A stretch of DNA of 64,000 bases from Brasenia schreberi (GCA_036023115.1 JAYKKT010000073.1:14853001-14917000), one strand, 5' to 3'; positions 12,001-24,193 are shown, counted from the stretch's first letter. Program-made: numbers and translations. Notes: generated from the sequence alone by a model not told the origin.

Positions 12001-15000
12001 CGCATCCAATACTCGGAGTAGTTGGCACAAGCAATAAGGCATCTCTCATACAACTTTACAACCTAAGCACAAAGACAAAATATGATAAATGAAAAGCCCT
12101 AGCATAACGAAGATTGGATGCACTGAAACTTCAACAAAGTAGTGAAAAGTAAAAGGATGATCACTTCTCAAGTGAAAAGTAAAAGGATGATCACTTATGA
12201 AAGCTTGCAAGTAATCCTAATATAAGAAGGGCAACTACCGGATATTATCAGACAGTGCTTATCAGCAAAATAACATCCAGGCTTGCAAAGAAATAACTAT
12301 CTTATGAACCATCTACAAAATGTGGCAAGCGCTTCTTTTAATAAAGGGCATGAAAATAGTGTAAACTGAAAATGGATGAGTAGAAAAGGTGGAGCCTATC
12401 TAGGAACCCATAAGACAGATGACCTGGTATGTAACAGATACAAGCAAAGATCAGTCAAATGAAAAGAGAAGCGGTTCCATAGAAGAAACATTGGAACATT
12501 GGAGAAATTTATACAACACATCCAACACCACAATTACCGTGAATTTGCAGACTTTCAGTTAAATAAGTTTTAAGAGGAAGTTGCTCATTTTCACTTTTTT
12601 GTTCTAAAACCTTTCCCACCTGGATAATTCTTGTGCATAGAAGAAACTTCTAAGGAAACCCATGCTTAGCATTTAGCAACAATGCTACTTGTGGTTTATT
12701 AAGTACTTGGGTGAGAACAATATTACCAGTGACCCCATAGAAAATCCTCGTGTCTCACGATCTAGCAGAGTGCACCAAATGTCAGAAATGGCTTTCTTAG
12801 CAATGGATATTTGAACACAGCAAATATTGAGTTTACTTGCATATGATATATTCAATCACGGTTATATTTTTTTATCCTTCCATAATTTGGTATTGTAGTA
12901 ACCGTGTAGGACTTTCTCCAGTCTTGGAGAGTATGCAGAAATTGAGGATAATGAACTGCAAGAGGAGCTAGTAGTGGCTAAATAGACAAATGAGTTTCAA
13001 ATGACAGCAGTACGCAAATGTGGAGAAGCATCAGACAATTAGATTGTATAGAAGGATTATTACATTAGTCAAGAGTAGCTGGTCCAAGAGTTTTCCTTAT
13101 CTTGAATTTGATAGCATGCTGAAGTTTGTTCAAGTCTGAAGACCTAATATTTGAAATTTGACAAATCAATTCCGTGTTTAAAACAAAAAGATTGACTTAT
13201 AGATTGTAGCTACACAAATTCCCGCTATGGTAAGGTTTTCACCCTTATGCAGTCCATCCTATGCCTGGATCAAGGAGAGTTGCATTAGGTAACTGCAGGC
13301 TACAACAAAACTTTGCCTGGCATCCACAAGGATTGAAATATTTCCCGATGTTGCAAATGTAGTATTGAACACCGTATAACAAAGGGTACCCATATATGTT
13401 ATAGATGTAGATAAAATCCAATACTCTATCTTCTATTAAATAAAGTAAATTTATTTTTAAATAGGCGATGTTTCCACTTCCCAGAAAATCCTTCAAAAAT
13501 CTGAATCTGAAAAGTTGTTTCAAAAGGTTGTTTAGAATGTCCTCAAAAATCTGCTTGAAGAAACTGTTTAAAAAGCAGCAACAAGCTTGTGTAGGCCTTG
13601 ATTAGGGATGTTTTACTCTAAAAAGGTTGTGTAGTCCTTGTAAGCCTATTATCAAAATTCTTGTGTAGGGCTTGGCTAGGCTTGTATTTCTTTGAATACA
13701 AGTTGCATAGGCCGTGAATAGCCCTACTTTTTGGAAAAGATGATTCCAGCTATTGCTTGAAAAATATTAAAATCAATGATCATCCAACAATACGTATAAT
13801 CTAATGTGTTATACACTGATAAGGTGAAACATGCATTGATAAAAGAGTGAAGGTGATACAAGTACCTGGATCACGTTGATAAGTACCAATGTATGATGGT
13901 TATTATATCATACATTAAACTTTACAAAGTGGTTTTTCCAAAACTAATGCAATTCTGTCAAAACTTTGAAGCTAGTTCCCTTCGGCAAAAAAAAAGTACT
14001 ACGATGAGTGACCTCCTAGGAAGCCTTGTTATAGTTTATGTGTCCCCCGCATCCCCATTTAACAAGAGAAAAGGCTGGTTTCTTTAAGGCACAGTTGCAC
14101 CTACCAAGGACCTTTAACTTCTTTGGGGAACCTCAAATCACAGTAAAACAAGTTTCTTAACATTATGCCAAATTTTCTTTACTTTATGGTTCCTAATCTT
14201 TTTGCTTAGTTTTCCATCTTTTCTTCTGCTAAACGCTGCTACTTTGAGGGTATCGTGGTGGAATGCTCGGTTACTCCTCATGTTAGTGATGAAGCACTGA
14301 GACGGCATATGGAACGGGCAATAAAACATTGAAATGAGTCTTCAGCATGTAATTGAAGTTTCAATGCAACCGCAGGTACTTCTACATTGTATACTTGCTT
14401 AAAATGCATGAAACAACTGAAAAGGACAAAAGAGAGAAGAAACAGGAAAAAAATATCAGAGGTTCAAGGATGTGGAGGCAGAAATACCTTGTTAAAGTCA
14501 TTTTCCCTTTCAATGAAGTCAAGATAGCAATGCCAATTATTGAGCTGATGATCCTCAAGGGGCTTAAAATGGAAGTATGGACGCCTGATAGCTGTTTCAA
14601 ACTCATTGATCCTAGAATCGTACTCTTTCGCTTTCTTATACATTTCCTCTCTAATACCAATATATTTCTCCAGCTCTTCAGCCTCAGTTAGACCTGCACC
14701 CGCAGGTTTGAGAGAATTCTCCTCGCCATCAAGAGAGCCTTCACTGTCAACTCCTTGTTCATTCTTTGATGAACTGGCAGATAACATAGCTACAGTTTCT
14801 TCTGCGGACCGTATCTCAAAGAGCGGACGACTTCTAGCCAATTCCTTAAAGCTGTTAATAATATGTAATTGAATGAATAAAAATAGGATACCCGAGTGAA
14901 GGGAAAAGTAGACCTACAACATAGGCATCTACAAGGACATATACTAAAATTATTTAAAGCAGACAATATAAAAACTGTCGTCCATGGAACCATTTGCCAT

Positions 15001-18000
15001 CAAACATGCCCCGTGACACAAGCCCTGTATATTGTGTGAGCAGATATTAGAAATACCTAGAGATTAGAAAAGAATAAACTTTGGAACTCATCATTAATCT
15101 TTAGATCTGTTAGTGAATATCAACCTGTGTTACGTGTTAAATTCAGGGGACACATGCAGCCGCTAGGAGATAGCAGACTCACCTATTAAAATATCGATCA
15201 AGTTGCTGAATTGGATGCTCAAGAATCCTTGTGTAGATCGCAGCAAGGTTCATCCACTCCTCCCGTGAATACTCAAATTCTATATACTTGTCCCAGAGGG
15301 GATGTGAGAGGTAGTCTGTTCCACTATATGCCAACCCACGCTCGAATAACCTAAACAGCATTGACAAGAGAAGTACTTATGATAAATGTGTATAGTATCA
15401 TTACCATGATCAAGCCATCCATAAAATGGCAATTGAATGTTGCCATACCCATGTGCTGAATAATAAGGAAATCCACTTTAACTGCAAGTTGACACTTCCA
15501 AACTTAGGCTGCGTTTACCTTCGCAGAAAAATCATACACTGTCGAGACACAGAGCAAGGCATAAATGCCATCTTAGCCATTAACTGGATGAGAGCTTCAC
15601 AGCAGCATTGATGCAACCCATTGTAACGTCAAGAGTGTCAAAGTTAAAAACACCAGAAATTCATATAGATCTACATCACTGTTATGTGGACCTTTTGAAA
15701 AAGATAGTTGAATGATATATGAGGCAACAGACACACAACACAGAAATCAAATCAAATGAAACAGAGTCCACAAGTTATAGTGAGACTCCCCAGATCTGCA
15801 CACTAGAAATATAATGATTTCTAATGCGCAATCTGCACAAACCTTTTACTCCATATAACCGATGTATGTTTTGCTGCAGGCACACGACAAAAGATTAGAG
15901 CAACATAAGGTGATCCATTGCATCCATTCACAATAGAAGTAGACCGTGCCTCTTCAGAGAGCAAAAATGCATTCTGAAGCTTTGAATTATTACCTTATAA
16001 TGGTATCTGGATCTTCGTATACTGATATTGCAAATGTACAGTAGTGCAACCAAATGTCAACAGAATACGTCACAGCTAGAACAGCCCTTTCATAAACTTC
16101 TATAATTTTGTCCACTGTACCTAATCGAGCCTCATGATCTGCATACTTCTTCCAATAGCCATAACATAATGGGAACTCTGCCAGAAAGGCATCATAGACT
16201 CTGCGGATCTTTAGCAAGTTATCCTGAAAAGGACGATGGGGAAATCATTGCTCTCAGATTAAAGGAATAACATCAAGTAAAACCTGGAGTTTGGGCTTCC
16301 AGAGTTTCATATCAACAGAAAATGAAAATGTGATACCGTCCAAATTTAGAGAAAGATCATAGATGGATGAATAATACCATAACTCATAAGCAGGTAAAAA
16401 CTAGATTTAGAACATAACATCTGTATTCTCTTTTTTTTCTTTCTTTCAGGACATTACGATGAGTCCTGGAAATGCACGCCAAAAAGCTCATGCTAGCATT
16501 ATCATTCAGCAGAATTCATCTTAACAAAGAGCCTTCAATACTAAATGTGGGAAAAAATTCCAAGAGTGATGAGGTGAGAAAGGTGTATGACTTTGCAAAC
16601 CATTGACTTTAAGAAGTCAGCAGGTAATACAACCACCAATATGTGATCTCAAAGCTGATGGCTTCAGTGCACTTGAAAACAGTTTTGCATAGGCTCGACT
16701 GCATTTTGATTCCAGTGCTGGTGTATCACAATGTCATATAACCCAATTTGTGAGAATCATAATGCATTTGAAACAAAATTTCATGTTTTAGTTGCAGTTT
16801 TGGTTAAGAGAATAACCAAACAAGCGGGATGAAGCAGCTTATTTTTCCCGTCTTAATTTTGTTTGCCAGCATTAACTACCCAGGAAACTGATGGGATCCC
16901 CAAAGAGACTGAGGAAATCTATTGCACAAAAGAGTTCAGATTTTCTTTGCACTTCCCAATTTGAGGAAACAATTTGTAAATAATTTGCAAATAACAGAAA
17001 GCAGTTCTACACTCTAGGATCAATCTTATAAATAGGAATATAAAGTTGTTGGATGTCCAGGACCCAGGCACTTAAAAGTGCTTCAATGTTGAAACATAGT
17101 AGCTCGAAATACGCGACGTTGTTGGAAACTTCAACTCTCTTGAATTTTGAAGATCTATGTAGAACTGACTTATCATCACAAGTGCACAACTATATCCAAT
17201 ACAAATAAACGTGTTTCAAGAATACTTTTGTCCCAAATACAGGATTATTGAAGAAACAAATTCAACTATATCCAATACAAATTAACGTGTTTCAAGAATA
17301 CTTTGTCCCAAATACAAGATTATTTAAGAAACAAAGTGAAGCAATTTATGAATTAGTGACACTGCGTGAGAGTTTAGTGAGTGAACTTAAAATGCTTGGC
17401 TGCATATAAAGAAACCAAACAGTAACCAGTAAAACAAGAACGCAAAGAACTCCCTCATCCTCATAATGTGAGAGACCACCTATACCTCAGCAACCTTCTC
17501 CGTCTCCTGAATAAGAGCAGTCCATGCACTAAAATCCAATGAATTGGCCTTCACTATGGTCCATAGTCGATCTTCTTCTGTGGAAATCCCTGCCATATAG
17601 AAAACCAAACAATCATTGACCCAAACACAAAAGTAAATAGTTGAAATATGCTTTTGTTATCTAATATAGAAAAGAATGATAAGAACAAAAGCGCCAAGCT
17701 GAACCACATTCTTTGATGGCACAGATTGCTCAACCTCAAATCTCCCAATCAAGAAAGTATGATCAAATAATAAAGAGCAATGTAACCAGCATGACATAAC
17801 GTTAGCTTGCAGATCCTGTATACAAAAGAATAAAAAAATGGAACAAAAACTAAGAAGTCAAGTGCACATCAAAAATGTATTTTAAAATGATAATAACCAA
17901 TACCACTAGCCTCCTCAAACTGCTGCTCCAAAACCCTTGCTTCTGCTGGACCATGTCCATTCTGGCCGCTATGGATCACTCCAGCCTCATAGGTCTGTGT

Positions 18001-18321
18001 TGCACTTTCAATGGCTCCATTTTCATGGCCATAACCATCAACTTTGGCATGATACACCACGTCAAAGTCTGCATGTGATACCGATTCAATAGTAGGAGCA
18101 CCAGTCATATAATCAGAACTAACATGAGGGTCACGCATTAGAGAACTAGGTTCCGATGGTTCTTGGACAGCCAGACCAACATTGGCAGATGAAGTGATGT
18201 TACTTGCATCGGAAACAGAACTAGCATCAGCAGACACAGATTCCATCTCAGCACAACCTGAGTCAGGGTTATTATCAAAATTTGTTGGTTGGTTATTTGG
18301 CTGCTCAGCATCCCCCATCAT
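1..18321 (-). CDS. PRP39: PRP39-type pre-mRNA processing factor (U1 snRNP component), 12 coding exons, 3' end beyond window
   Basis: Coding exons on the minus strand, 5' to 3': 18321-17904, 17589-17486, 16223-15994, 15350-15183, 14851-14488, 12062-11919, 11624-11472, 11397-11281, 10068-9988, 9866-9717, 836-531 and 149 to about 42. All junctions use GT..AG and keep phase, giving about 781 codons. The first coding exon has an acceptor at 18334 and offers two adjacent ATGs (18321, 18318). Seen: an acidic Ser/Ala-rich N-terminus, then HAT (half-TPR) helical repeats, for example the segments beginning [50 protein letters not shown] and [15 protein letters not shown]. Near the C-terminus come [20 protein letters not shown] and a Gly/Tyr/Gln-rich tail. 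Family knowledge: PRP39 is a HAT-repeat protein of the U1 snRNP that helps commit 5' splice sites in the nucleus. The last exon either splices out at CAG|GTATCC (position 42) or reads on past the window. Eukaryotic PRP39 is normally a single protein, and the order and content of the repeats leave little doubt about identity. Confidence 0.93.
1153..1514. repeat. Tandem duplication (period about 176 bp) covering the 5' junction of the RTE LINE
   Basis: The sequence beginning TATTCTCTGTTCTGAGTCAC starts at 1155 and again at 1331. Both copies run through the flanking intron sequence and into the first about 40 bp of the LINE (GGATGGGTTAACTCCGCCC onward). Copy 1 lacks about 10 bp present in copy 2 (ACATGATAAG) and carries a few substitutions. 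Confidence 0.85.
2146..2433 (+). pseudogene. Endonuclease domain fragment of the RTE LINE
   Basis: An open stretch reading [20 protein letters not shown] and ending near [14 protein letters not shown] is the conserved core of exonuclease/endonuclease/phosphatase domains. The same frame is open upstream from about 1955 (ETKWVGEK) except for one frameshift near 2150. It is a decayed part of the LINE, not a host gene. Confidence 0.75.
3293..3676 (+). repeat. 5' LTR of Copia element 1
   Basis: 384 bp. It contains a CCTATAAATACTCC TATA region near 3489 and ends just before the primer-binding site. The match to the 3' LTR extends throughout with scattered substitutions and a roughly 30-bp insertion/deletion difference in the GGCTAGTTACTAGCCG region. 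Confidence 0.9.
4008..6960 (+). pseudogene. Gag-Pol remnants of Copia element 1
   Basis: Seen in order: gag (about 4008-4391, [13 protein letters not shown]); a zinc knuckle at about 4578-4620 whose His is replaced by Tyr ([14 protein letters not shown]); and the protease motif, where the catalytic DSG reads HSG (about 4765, [12 protein letters not shown]). The integrase GAG-pre region and core follow (5026-5927, [14 protein letters not shown] and [11 protein letters not shown]). The reverse transcriptase has [14 protein letters not shown] at about 6600 and LLLYVDDM at about 6718. The middle of the RT, between EEIYM and DTALF, and nearly all of RNase H are deleted; only [10 protein letters not shown] remains at about 6908. 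Multiple frameshifts confirm an inactive copy. Confidence 0.88.
6999..7383 (+). repeat. 3' LTR of Copia element 1
   Basis: 385 bp, preceded by a G-rich polypurine tract (about 6990-6998) and followed by the CTTAT duplication. It shares the CCTATAAATACT promoter region (about 7191) and the ...TTCAACCTTTGATTATCAAC end with the 5' LTR. Confidence 0.9.
8141..8623 (+). pseudogene. C-terminal part of the RTE LINE ORF2
   Basis: Reads [20 protein letters not shown], then [40 protein letters not shown] and [21 protein letters not shown]. The same tail appears at 19383-19669 (+) and in reverse in the 45176-47329 element. This conserved segment lies downstream of the reverse transcriptase in this LINE family. 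Confidence 0.85.
8870..9551. mobile_element. Non-autonomous DNA transposon (MITE-like), about 680 bp
   Basis: Flanked by identical 12-bp repeats TTAGAGTAAAAT (8858-8869 and 9552-9563). The ends are inverted: TATGTCACACAGGTG... at the left and ...GTGTCTGTGTGAC at the right share GTCACACAG. Sub-terminal G/C-rich blocks (GGTGCGGGTGCGGG; GGTGTCGGTATCCCACC in reverse) contrast with an AT-rich core. It contains a 27-bp direct repeat (CATTATTCGGACCCATTTAT onward) at 9383 and 9427. No transposase frame is seen. The superfamily is not determinable by eye. Confidence 0.65.
10069..11280 (-). other. PRP39 coding intron 8
   Basis: AT-rich intron of 1.2 kb between exons 11397-11281 and 10068-9988. I see no coding potential, RNA gene or transposon boundary in it. 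Confidence 0.7.
12063..14487 (-). other. PRP39 coding intron 5
   Basis: A 2.4-kb intron between the exons ending ...ENDFNK (14488) and starting VVKLYERC (12062). It contains a 30-bp tandem direct repeat (GTGAAAAGTAAAAGGATGAT..., about 12140-12200). About 13550-13730 shows repeated GTGTAGG-CTTG phrases. Otherwise I see nothing in it. Confidence 0.7.
15351..15993 (-). other. PRP39 coding intron 3
   Basis: An ordinary intron of about 640 bp. The short open stretch at 15426-15611 on the plus strand has no recognisable domain and is treated as chance. Confidence 0.65.
16224..17485 (-). other. PRP39 coding intron 2
   Basis: A 1.26-kb intron containing a tandem duplication at 17187-17338 (listed separately). 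No gene or transposon boundary is seen in the rest. Confidence 0.65.
17187..17338. repeat. Tandem duplication, period 76 bp
   Basis: CAACTATATCCAATACAAAT starts at 17187 and again at 17263. Both units continue through CGTGTTTCAAGAATACTTT and TCCCAAATAC with single-base differences. It lies in a PRP39 intron and is presumably neutral. Confidence 0.85.
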
Positions 18322-19053
18322 TAACTTCCAACTCTGGAATGAATTCACGAACCAAGCAACAGGTTAAAGAATGAGAAAATAAAAAAATTGAAAAGAAAGG
18401 CTCGCCAAAACAACCACACAAAACATGGACAGAAATAGCGACAATGACACCAATAAACAAAAGAAGATAAAGGGGAAGGGAGATTAAGTGTTTAAACCAA
18501 ACAAGCATCCGGAAACGAATAACCAAACACTGCAAATAGTTTATGTGTCTCATTAAACCTACAAACAGAAGGAAATCAAAAGATGGTTTAAACCCTCGTG
18601 ACGGAAACACCAATGAAGAACCAACTTGAGTTGGTTCACTAATATCACTGGGAAACTAGAATCTAACCGCAAAATACGGCTAATCGCGCCTTAGCGTTCA
18701 ACGGAACGCCAAAAAGTTTCAAATGCCCGACTTCTCCATATCACCAGATGATAAAAGCTTACAACGATTGGGGCGTTTTATGAAAAGCTAACGCTAACCA
18801 CAGTTCTGCAACCGGTCATAAAAAGCCGATACAAACTCTCAAACACATAAACCACATAGAAAAAAAACGAACTTCCTTCTGGTATTCGTATAGATGCTAG
18901 AAAAGGCATCACAAGAGAGGACAAACGGCAAATCCCATCAAAACTATGAAACCAAACACAAAAGCGCAGGACGATTTTCCTCCCGGTGATCGTATAGAAC
19001 ATAGATAAGGCGTCCCAAATGAAGGAAAATGGAAAAACTGAACGAAAATCTAA

Positions 19054-19065
19054 AAACCCTAACCC
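19054..19065 (+). promoter_or_regulatory. Telo-box-like motif in the PRP39 leader intron
   Basis: AAACCCTAACCC lies within the first (leader) intron of PRP39, about 80 bp inside the transcript. Telo-box motifs (AAACCCTA) are common near the 5' ends of plant housekeeping and RNA-processing genes. That it has a role here is inference. Confidence 0.35.
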
Positions 19066-19143
19066 AATAACATACAAAAAAACAGATTGAACCAAGTCAC
19101 TGAAATCAAGAATAGAGAGCAGGAAGTACAGAATTATACATAC

Positions 19144-19230
19144 TAAGCGGAAGAAGCGGAAGCGTTTCTAAGAGACGGGGAATGGCAGAGAAAGCGCAGA
19201 GAAGAGAGCAAAAGAGAGAGAGCGGCAACG
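19144..19230 (-). other. PRP39: 5' UTR exon of the PRP39 gene (approximate start)
   Basis: The first coding exon begins after an acceptor (ATTCCAG, 18340-18334) only 12-15 bases before the ATGs, so an upstream non-coding exon is needed. A purine-rich stretch at about 19144-19230 ends with a good donor (CTTA|GTATGT, exon end 19144), giving a leader intron of about 810 bp. The transcription start is inferred from composition only. The sequence shows no clear TATA box. Confidence 0.5.
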
Positions 19231-19382
19231 AAAGTAGAGCGAACGGAGAAGCGTTTGGGGTTTAGTCTAAGAGGGGACAAACAACGAAAGCGAGAGCCTC
19301 TTTAATTGGTTTCGGGACTCGGATGGACCCTCTCGGTCAACCAGACCCTTTGCCTACTCATTTGGGTCGTGTTCAATTTTCT

Positions 19383-19713
19383 CCGATAACGAGGTTATTA
19401 GAAACAAATTAGGTATGGCACCAATAGAGGATAAAATAAGAGAATATCGTTTAAAATGGTTTGGACATATAGAAAGAAAATCAAAAGAAGAACCTTTAAG
19501 AATGTTAGAAAAACTAAATTTGAAAATTATTAAAAGAAGTAGAGGACGACCACAAAAGTATTCGAAAGAAACAATAAAGAATGATCTAGCTTATTGTGAG
19601 TTAACTTCTAACATGGCACATGATAGGGATATGTGGAAACAAAGAATCCATGTAGTTGACCCCATCTAGTATGGAAAAAGGCTTAGTTGTTGTTGTTTGT
19701 TGTTTGTTTGTTG
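19383..19713 (+). mobile_element. 5'-truncated RTE LINE, 3' 331 bp only
   Basis: Reads GMAPIEDKIREYRLKWFGH... and ends AHDRDMWKQRIHVVDPI-stop, followed by GACCCCATCTAGTATGG and a (GTT/GTTT)n tail. It is flanked by a 10-bp duplication TCAATTTTCT at 19373-19382 and 19714-19723. It belongs to the same family as the element in the PRP39 intron. It lies about 150 bp upstream of the presumed PRP39 start, in the promoter region. Confidence 0.88.
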
Positions 19714-19723
19714 TCAATTTTCT

Positions 19724-22130
19724 GTGATGGAGCTGTCTCCGGAGTACACGGTTTGGTTTCGCCATGTGTTTATAGTTGAAGGGTCATAACATCGATCCCA
19801 CAGCACACAAACCCGTCTGACACTACGAGAGGTCTCTCTAGCCCCTATCCTAAAGAACTCTTTATCTATGTAATGTGATGAGATATTCGTCGGGAGCGCA
19901 ATGAGAATTTAGTCATAAGCATCACATGAGTCTAAGTTTGTACTAGTTGCCCAAGTGTAGATTGAGTTGAGTCATAAGCGTTTATGTTGTGTATGTATGA
20001 TCTTCAGTCAGTTTGTATTTGTTGCCCAAGTGTAGATTGAGTTGAGTCATTGTAAACCCCTTTATGAATAGAGTTAGGTCTAATAGGGACCATGAGGTCA
20101 TTTAAAATCCGGTTCACTAGAGGGAATTAGATCAGTTTGGAGTTATGCGGGTCATTTAGGGACCTGGGGTTCATTTGGACCCGAGTTCTAGAACCCTCTA
20201 GGGTTGTCTTGTAATCGGGTATGCATAGACCCAACATTGAGGCTATGCAATGAATGAAGTATCGGACGAGCTATCATTACAAGTTAAAGTTTTAAACTTA
20301 AAGTTTGATGATACCAATAATGAAATTGAAAATTTTGGGTTCCCGTCGTAAGACGCAAGCCTTAGTGTGCAATAAAAAGTGAGATTATATAATCCCGCTT
20401 TTCTCCCGAGGCCCATCCAACACCCCTTAGAATTCAATTTCAGGAGTGGGCTGTTGGAACTAAAACTGGATACTCTCGACCTTGATGTCAAACACCCACT
20501 TAGGGTCTCTTTGGGCTGTAGTCTATTAAGCTCATGAAACTTGTAGGCTTTGGAACTTGGTGCGTTGAGAAACAAATACTAAAAGTTTTAGTCGTTCTCT
20601 TTGCAAGGAAATGTTGTTAAGTGGTGAAGGGACACCGGTAAAAAAAACGGAGGGTTTACCACTTCTTTTTTCGTTTTATGTAGAAACCTAGATTTTTCGT
20701 TCTTAGTTTCAAGTTTAGTTGTGCATCAAATACAAAACTTAACAATGAATGGCGTGAAATTATAGTTTCATAAGCCAAAAAAATGTTGACACCATGGAAA
20801 AGGTGGACCACGTCAAAAGAATCCATGGGCTTGCTAAGAAAATCCCTAAAATCTCCTTCTCTTGGAATTCTAGTACCAAGGGCCCGACAGACGAATCAAA
20901 CACGCCCATATGGCATTCGTAAATATGTTTGGTTATTGTTTATTAATTTAGTGCATTTGAGGGTTATATCCACTGGATTGATTTAGTCGATATCCTACTC
21001 GTATTTACTTTATCAACATCTAGTTAAGCATGAAAGATCTTCTCTTAATCAGGTAGGTTCCTGTACGTGTGTGTGTGTGCGTGTGGTGGCTCCAACCGGA
21101 ACCGGGAATGGCCAGTTTGATTCCGGTTTCACATCTTATAAAACTGGAATCAGAGCCGTCCCATAACCGACTGTTTTAGAAATGGAACCAGTCCCAGGCC
21201 TATTTGGCTATGGTTTTAGGTTATGGGTTAACAGAAACCGGACATGTTTACCCTTGAGGCACATTCTTGTTGGATTCAATATGCATTTAATAACATTTAA
21301 TTCATGTTACTAGATGTGAAAGCCTTAGAATGTAAAAAGTAACATATGCAGAACTTTTGTAAAAGATGATTAAGAGAAGACAAAGTTTAGTCCCATATTG
21401 AAGAATGAGACAACCCCGCTAGTCCTTTTATATATGTAGTAGCTCATTAACCATTGTTTGAAGAGTTTATTGAGGATATGCTATGCTCACACATGAGCAT
21501 GCATGACAAGCTTGAGCTTGTGGTTGGAGTCTTTGTCTTTATCTACCTTTTGCAAAAAAAACTTTTGATCTAACGGTTAAAAGTTTTTCACGGTCGTGGA
21601 TAAAGTTAAGGTGAGACGGTTCTGAATTGCTATGATACTTTCAACCGAACTCAATCGAACCAAAAACCATTTGGAATCAAATCCAGGGATATCCACTTTG
21701 AGTTGGGTTTTATTTTCCATGAAATGGAAACTAGGCTGCAACCTAAACCGCCGGTTTCATATTTTTTTTATTTTCAAAATTTTAATGATTTGTATAGTTC
21801 CGAGTGATTTTCAATTCAAACCATATCTGGAACCAAAAGTTCTTAACCTGAATTGAAACCGGCCCAGTCCTGGTAGATTTCTGGTTCCAGGAAAACGGAC
21901 ATCCGTCATCTAAGGAGGATGCCCAAAAGTGCTTGCACCTTTCTCTCACCGATATTCAAAAGATTTGGCATTAACATTCGTTATGGTATGATTAACATAA
22001 ACGATGAGGATTGTGAAAGTGCTCTTCTTTTATACAAACTTTACTCATTTAGATATATCGATGTTGTTCCATGCATGAGAATTTTAGCTTGACACTTATG
22101 TCTCACTTACCATAGAACCTAACATAAGTG
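19724..22130. other. Intergenic DNA between PRP39 and the C2 gene, proximal part
   Basis: No gene is supported. It holds two copies of a phrase beginning GTTGCCCAAGTGTAGATTGA (19946 and 20021, period 75). A segment of about 21087-21900 is rich in alternating AACCGG/GGTTCC words (GGCTCCAACCGGAACCGGG at 21087; CCGGCCCAGTCCTGG near 21860). That pattern is seen at ends of decayed DNA transposons, but no target duplication could be placed. The open stretch on the minus strand at 20243-20575 has no recognisable domain. Confidence 0.5.
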
Positions 22131-22169
22131 ATTAGGGCTGTGAAAGTTATATATATATATATACATAGA

Positions 22170-22620
22170 GGGAGAGAGTAGTGCTAAATGTAACATATTT
22201 TTTTTGTACATAATCTTGCATAAATATTTATATTTTTTGATATTTGAACGATTGAAATAATAAAATAAAAAAAATTTAATGCAAAGTATAAAAGTATAAT
22301 AATACCTTTAATTTAAATCTCCATCATTGATAATATCAATCGAACAATGAAAATATTTATGAAAGATTATGTATCGAAAGACATTATGTATTTAACTTTA
22401 TATATACATATAAAAGGGGGTGATCATGGTAAATACATAATATTTAATCTTTCATAAAAATCTCAACCATTCAATTATCATGTTCAATAACCGTTCAATT
22501 GCCATATTCAATAGTGAAGATTTGAATTAAAAATATAATTATACTTTATACTATATGCATTATTATTTTTTATTTTATGATCTCAACTCTTAAAATGCTA
22601 ACATATTATTGCATTTACGA
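22170..22620. repeat. Two related AT-rich miniature elements in inverted orientation
   Basis: The left unit (about 22180-22400) contains ATATTTATGAAAGATTATGT and ACATTATGTATTTAAC near its right end. The right unit (about 22425-22605) contains the reverse complement (GTAAATACATAATATTTAAT, CTTTCATAAAAATCTC). They share sub-terminal AATTTAAATCT/GATTTGAATT phrases. MITE nature is inferred; no coding capacity. Confidence 0.5.
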
Positions 22621-24193
22621 CTACTTTCTTCCTCTCTCTTTCTATTTCTCTTTCTCTCTCTCTATATATATATTACTCATTAGCTAAAGATGTTGCTCGC
22701 GCGTGAAAAAGGTTAACGTGTGCATTTTGTTTTTTCTCGAACATCACAACCAATGAATTCTCACAAGTAGCGAGGGTGGCAAGTTCAGACCTAACCGACA
22801 AGGCGACTCATCATTCAAAGCAAATATATTAAAGCACAATCAAGTGATATCAAATAAAGACCCAGAGAGAGTGTATATTCCTTTGTGTTCTCTAGTGTAA
22901 CGACATAGAGTGTAAACTGTAACAGACAGGTCGGATCGAGTCGCATTGAGCCCGACCTGAACCTGAGACCAGTATGGAGGGTCTGTGCGACCCTCCCGCT
23001 GAGCAGCCATGATTGAGGCATCGTGGCTGCTTGTAGGCACCTAAGGAAGGCGACGAAGATCACCTTCCTCAGACTCATGAGAGAGAGGGAGAGGAGCATG
23101 TAGTCGCAGTCACGGGAAGAAAGAAAGAGCGAAAAAATGTTGAAAAAATGAGGGATCCATCGGATTTTCGCAAGGTACGTTTTTATTTTTTGTTTTTGAT
23201 TTTTTCACTGGCCAGGGCAGCGGGGTTGAGAGGCGACCCTTCTGGGTCCTTTCCCAGTTCGGATTGAGCCAAAAACCACTGCCAGGTTTCTCGTGAGAAC
23301 ATTGAGAAAAGAGGTAAATCACCTATTTTCATCCTTTTTCGACGGGGGCAAACTGTCTGCCGGTCATTGGTGAACCGTTTCGTGATGGTGGATGAGAAAG
23401 AACCAGCCAAAAACTGCTTGTTTTGGCGATCAAAACGGTGATCAACAGTTGGACTGATACAACATGTCGTATCGGCTCTGCCGTGTCGTGCCGGTTACTG
23501 GCGATATTGATTCAGATACGGAACCAAATATAATCGTGTAGACAGGGTTTTAGGTCTGGATCGAGTATGCAGAATGCATTCGAATCCAATTAAGTAAACT
23601 GAATAGATTCATATTCTTTAATTGGATCTAGACAAAACTACAAAGATTCATATTAGATTTTTGGGTATTTTGGGGTCGTTTAGGGTCCGATTTTAACGCG
23701 GTTTGAACCGTTGGTTTCATAATTGAATATAGAATGTTAATAAATATATTTTATTATATTCTAGGTACTAAATCATGGGGATTACGAGGATAAGTTTTGG
23801 ATATTTTGGATCTGTGTAGAAGGTTTAGGTAGGTGGATATGTTTCCTTTTCAGTTGTATGCTAGAGGTAGTTTTAATTACTTTAAAAATGAAGCATGAGA
23901 TTATAAAATGATTATACATGTATTGGTTTATTTAAATTGAATTTGAAATGCTTTATTGAGGATATTGTTGTATAGCATGGGTGTGGTTGTATGCGAGTAA
24001 AACATTAATGAGTATGAATCTACCTTTCATGGTGGTATGAGATATCATTGGTTTATAGATTGATGTATTAGTTAGTGATAGCTCATTGGTTATCATTGTA
24101 GGCGAGTAAAACACTATTGGGTACAAATCTATATTTTCACGACGATATGAGACATCGTTAAATAGTGCATGAGCGTACCAGATAGTGCTAGCT

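Noticed and set aside
12140..12200. 30-bp direct repeat as a transposon target duplication
   Set aside because: The copies are adjacent with nothing between them: a simple tandem duplication.
20243..20575. 110-aa minus-strand frame between PRP39 and the C2 gene
   Set aside because: No recognisable domain, no splice partners and ordinary intergenic composition.
22815..23410. Overlapping minus-strand frames of 66-94 aa
   Set aside because: No domain recognised. They may be decayed repeat, but the sequence alone does not show which.
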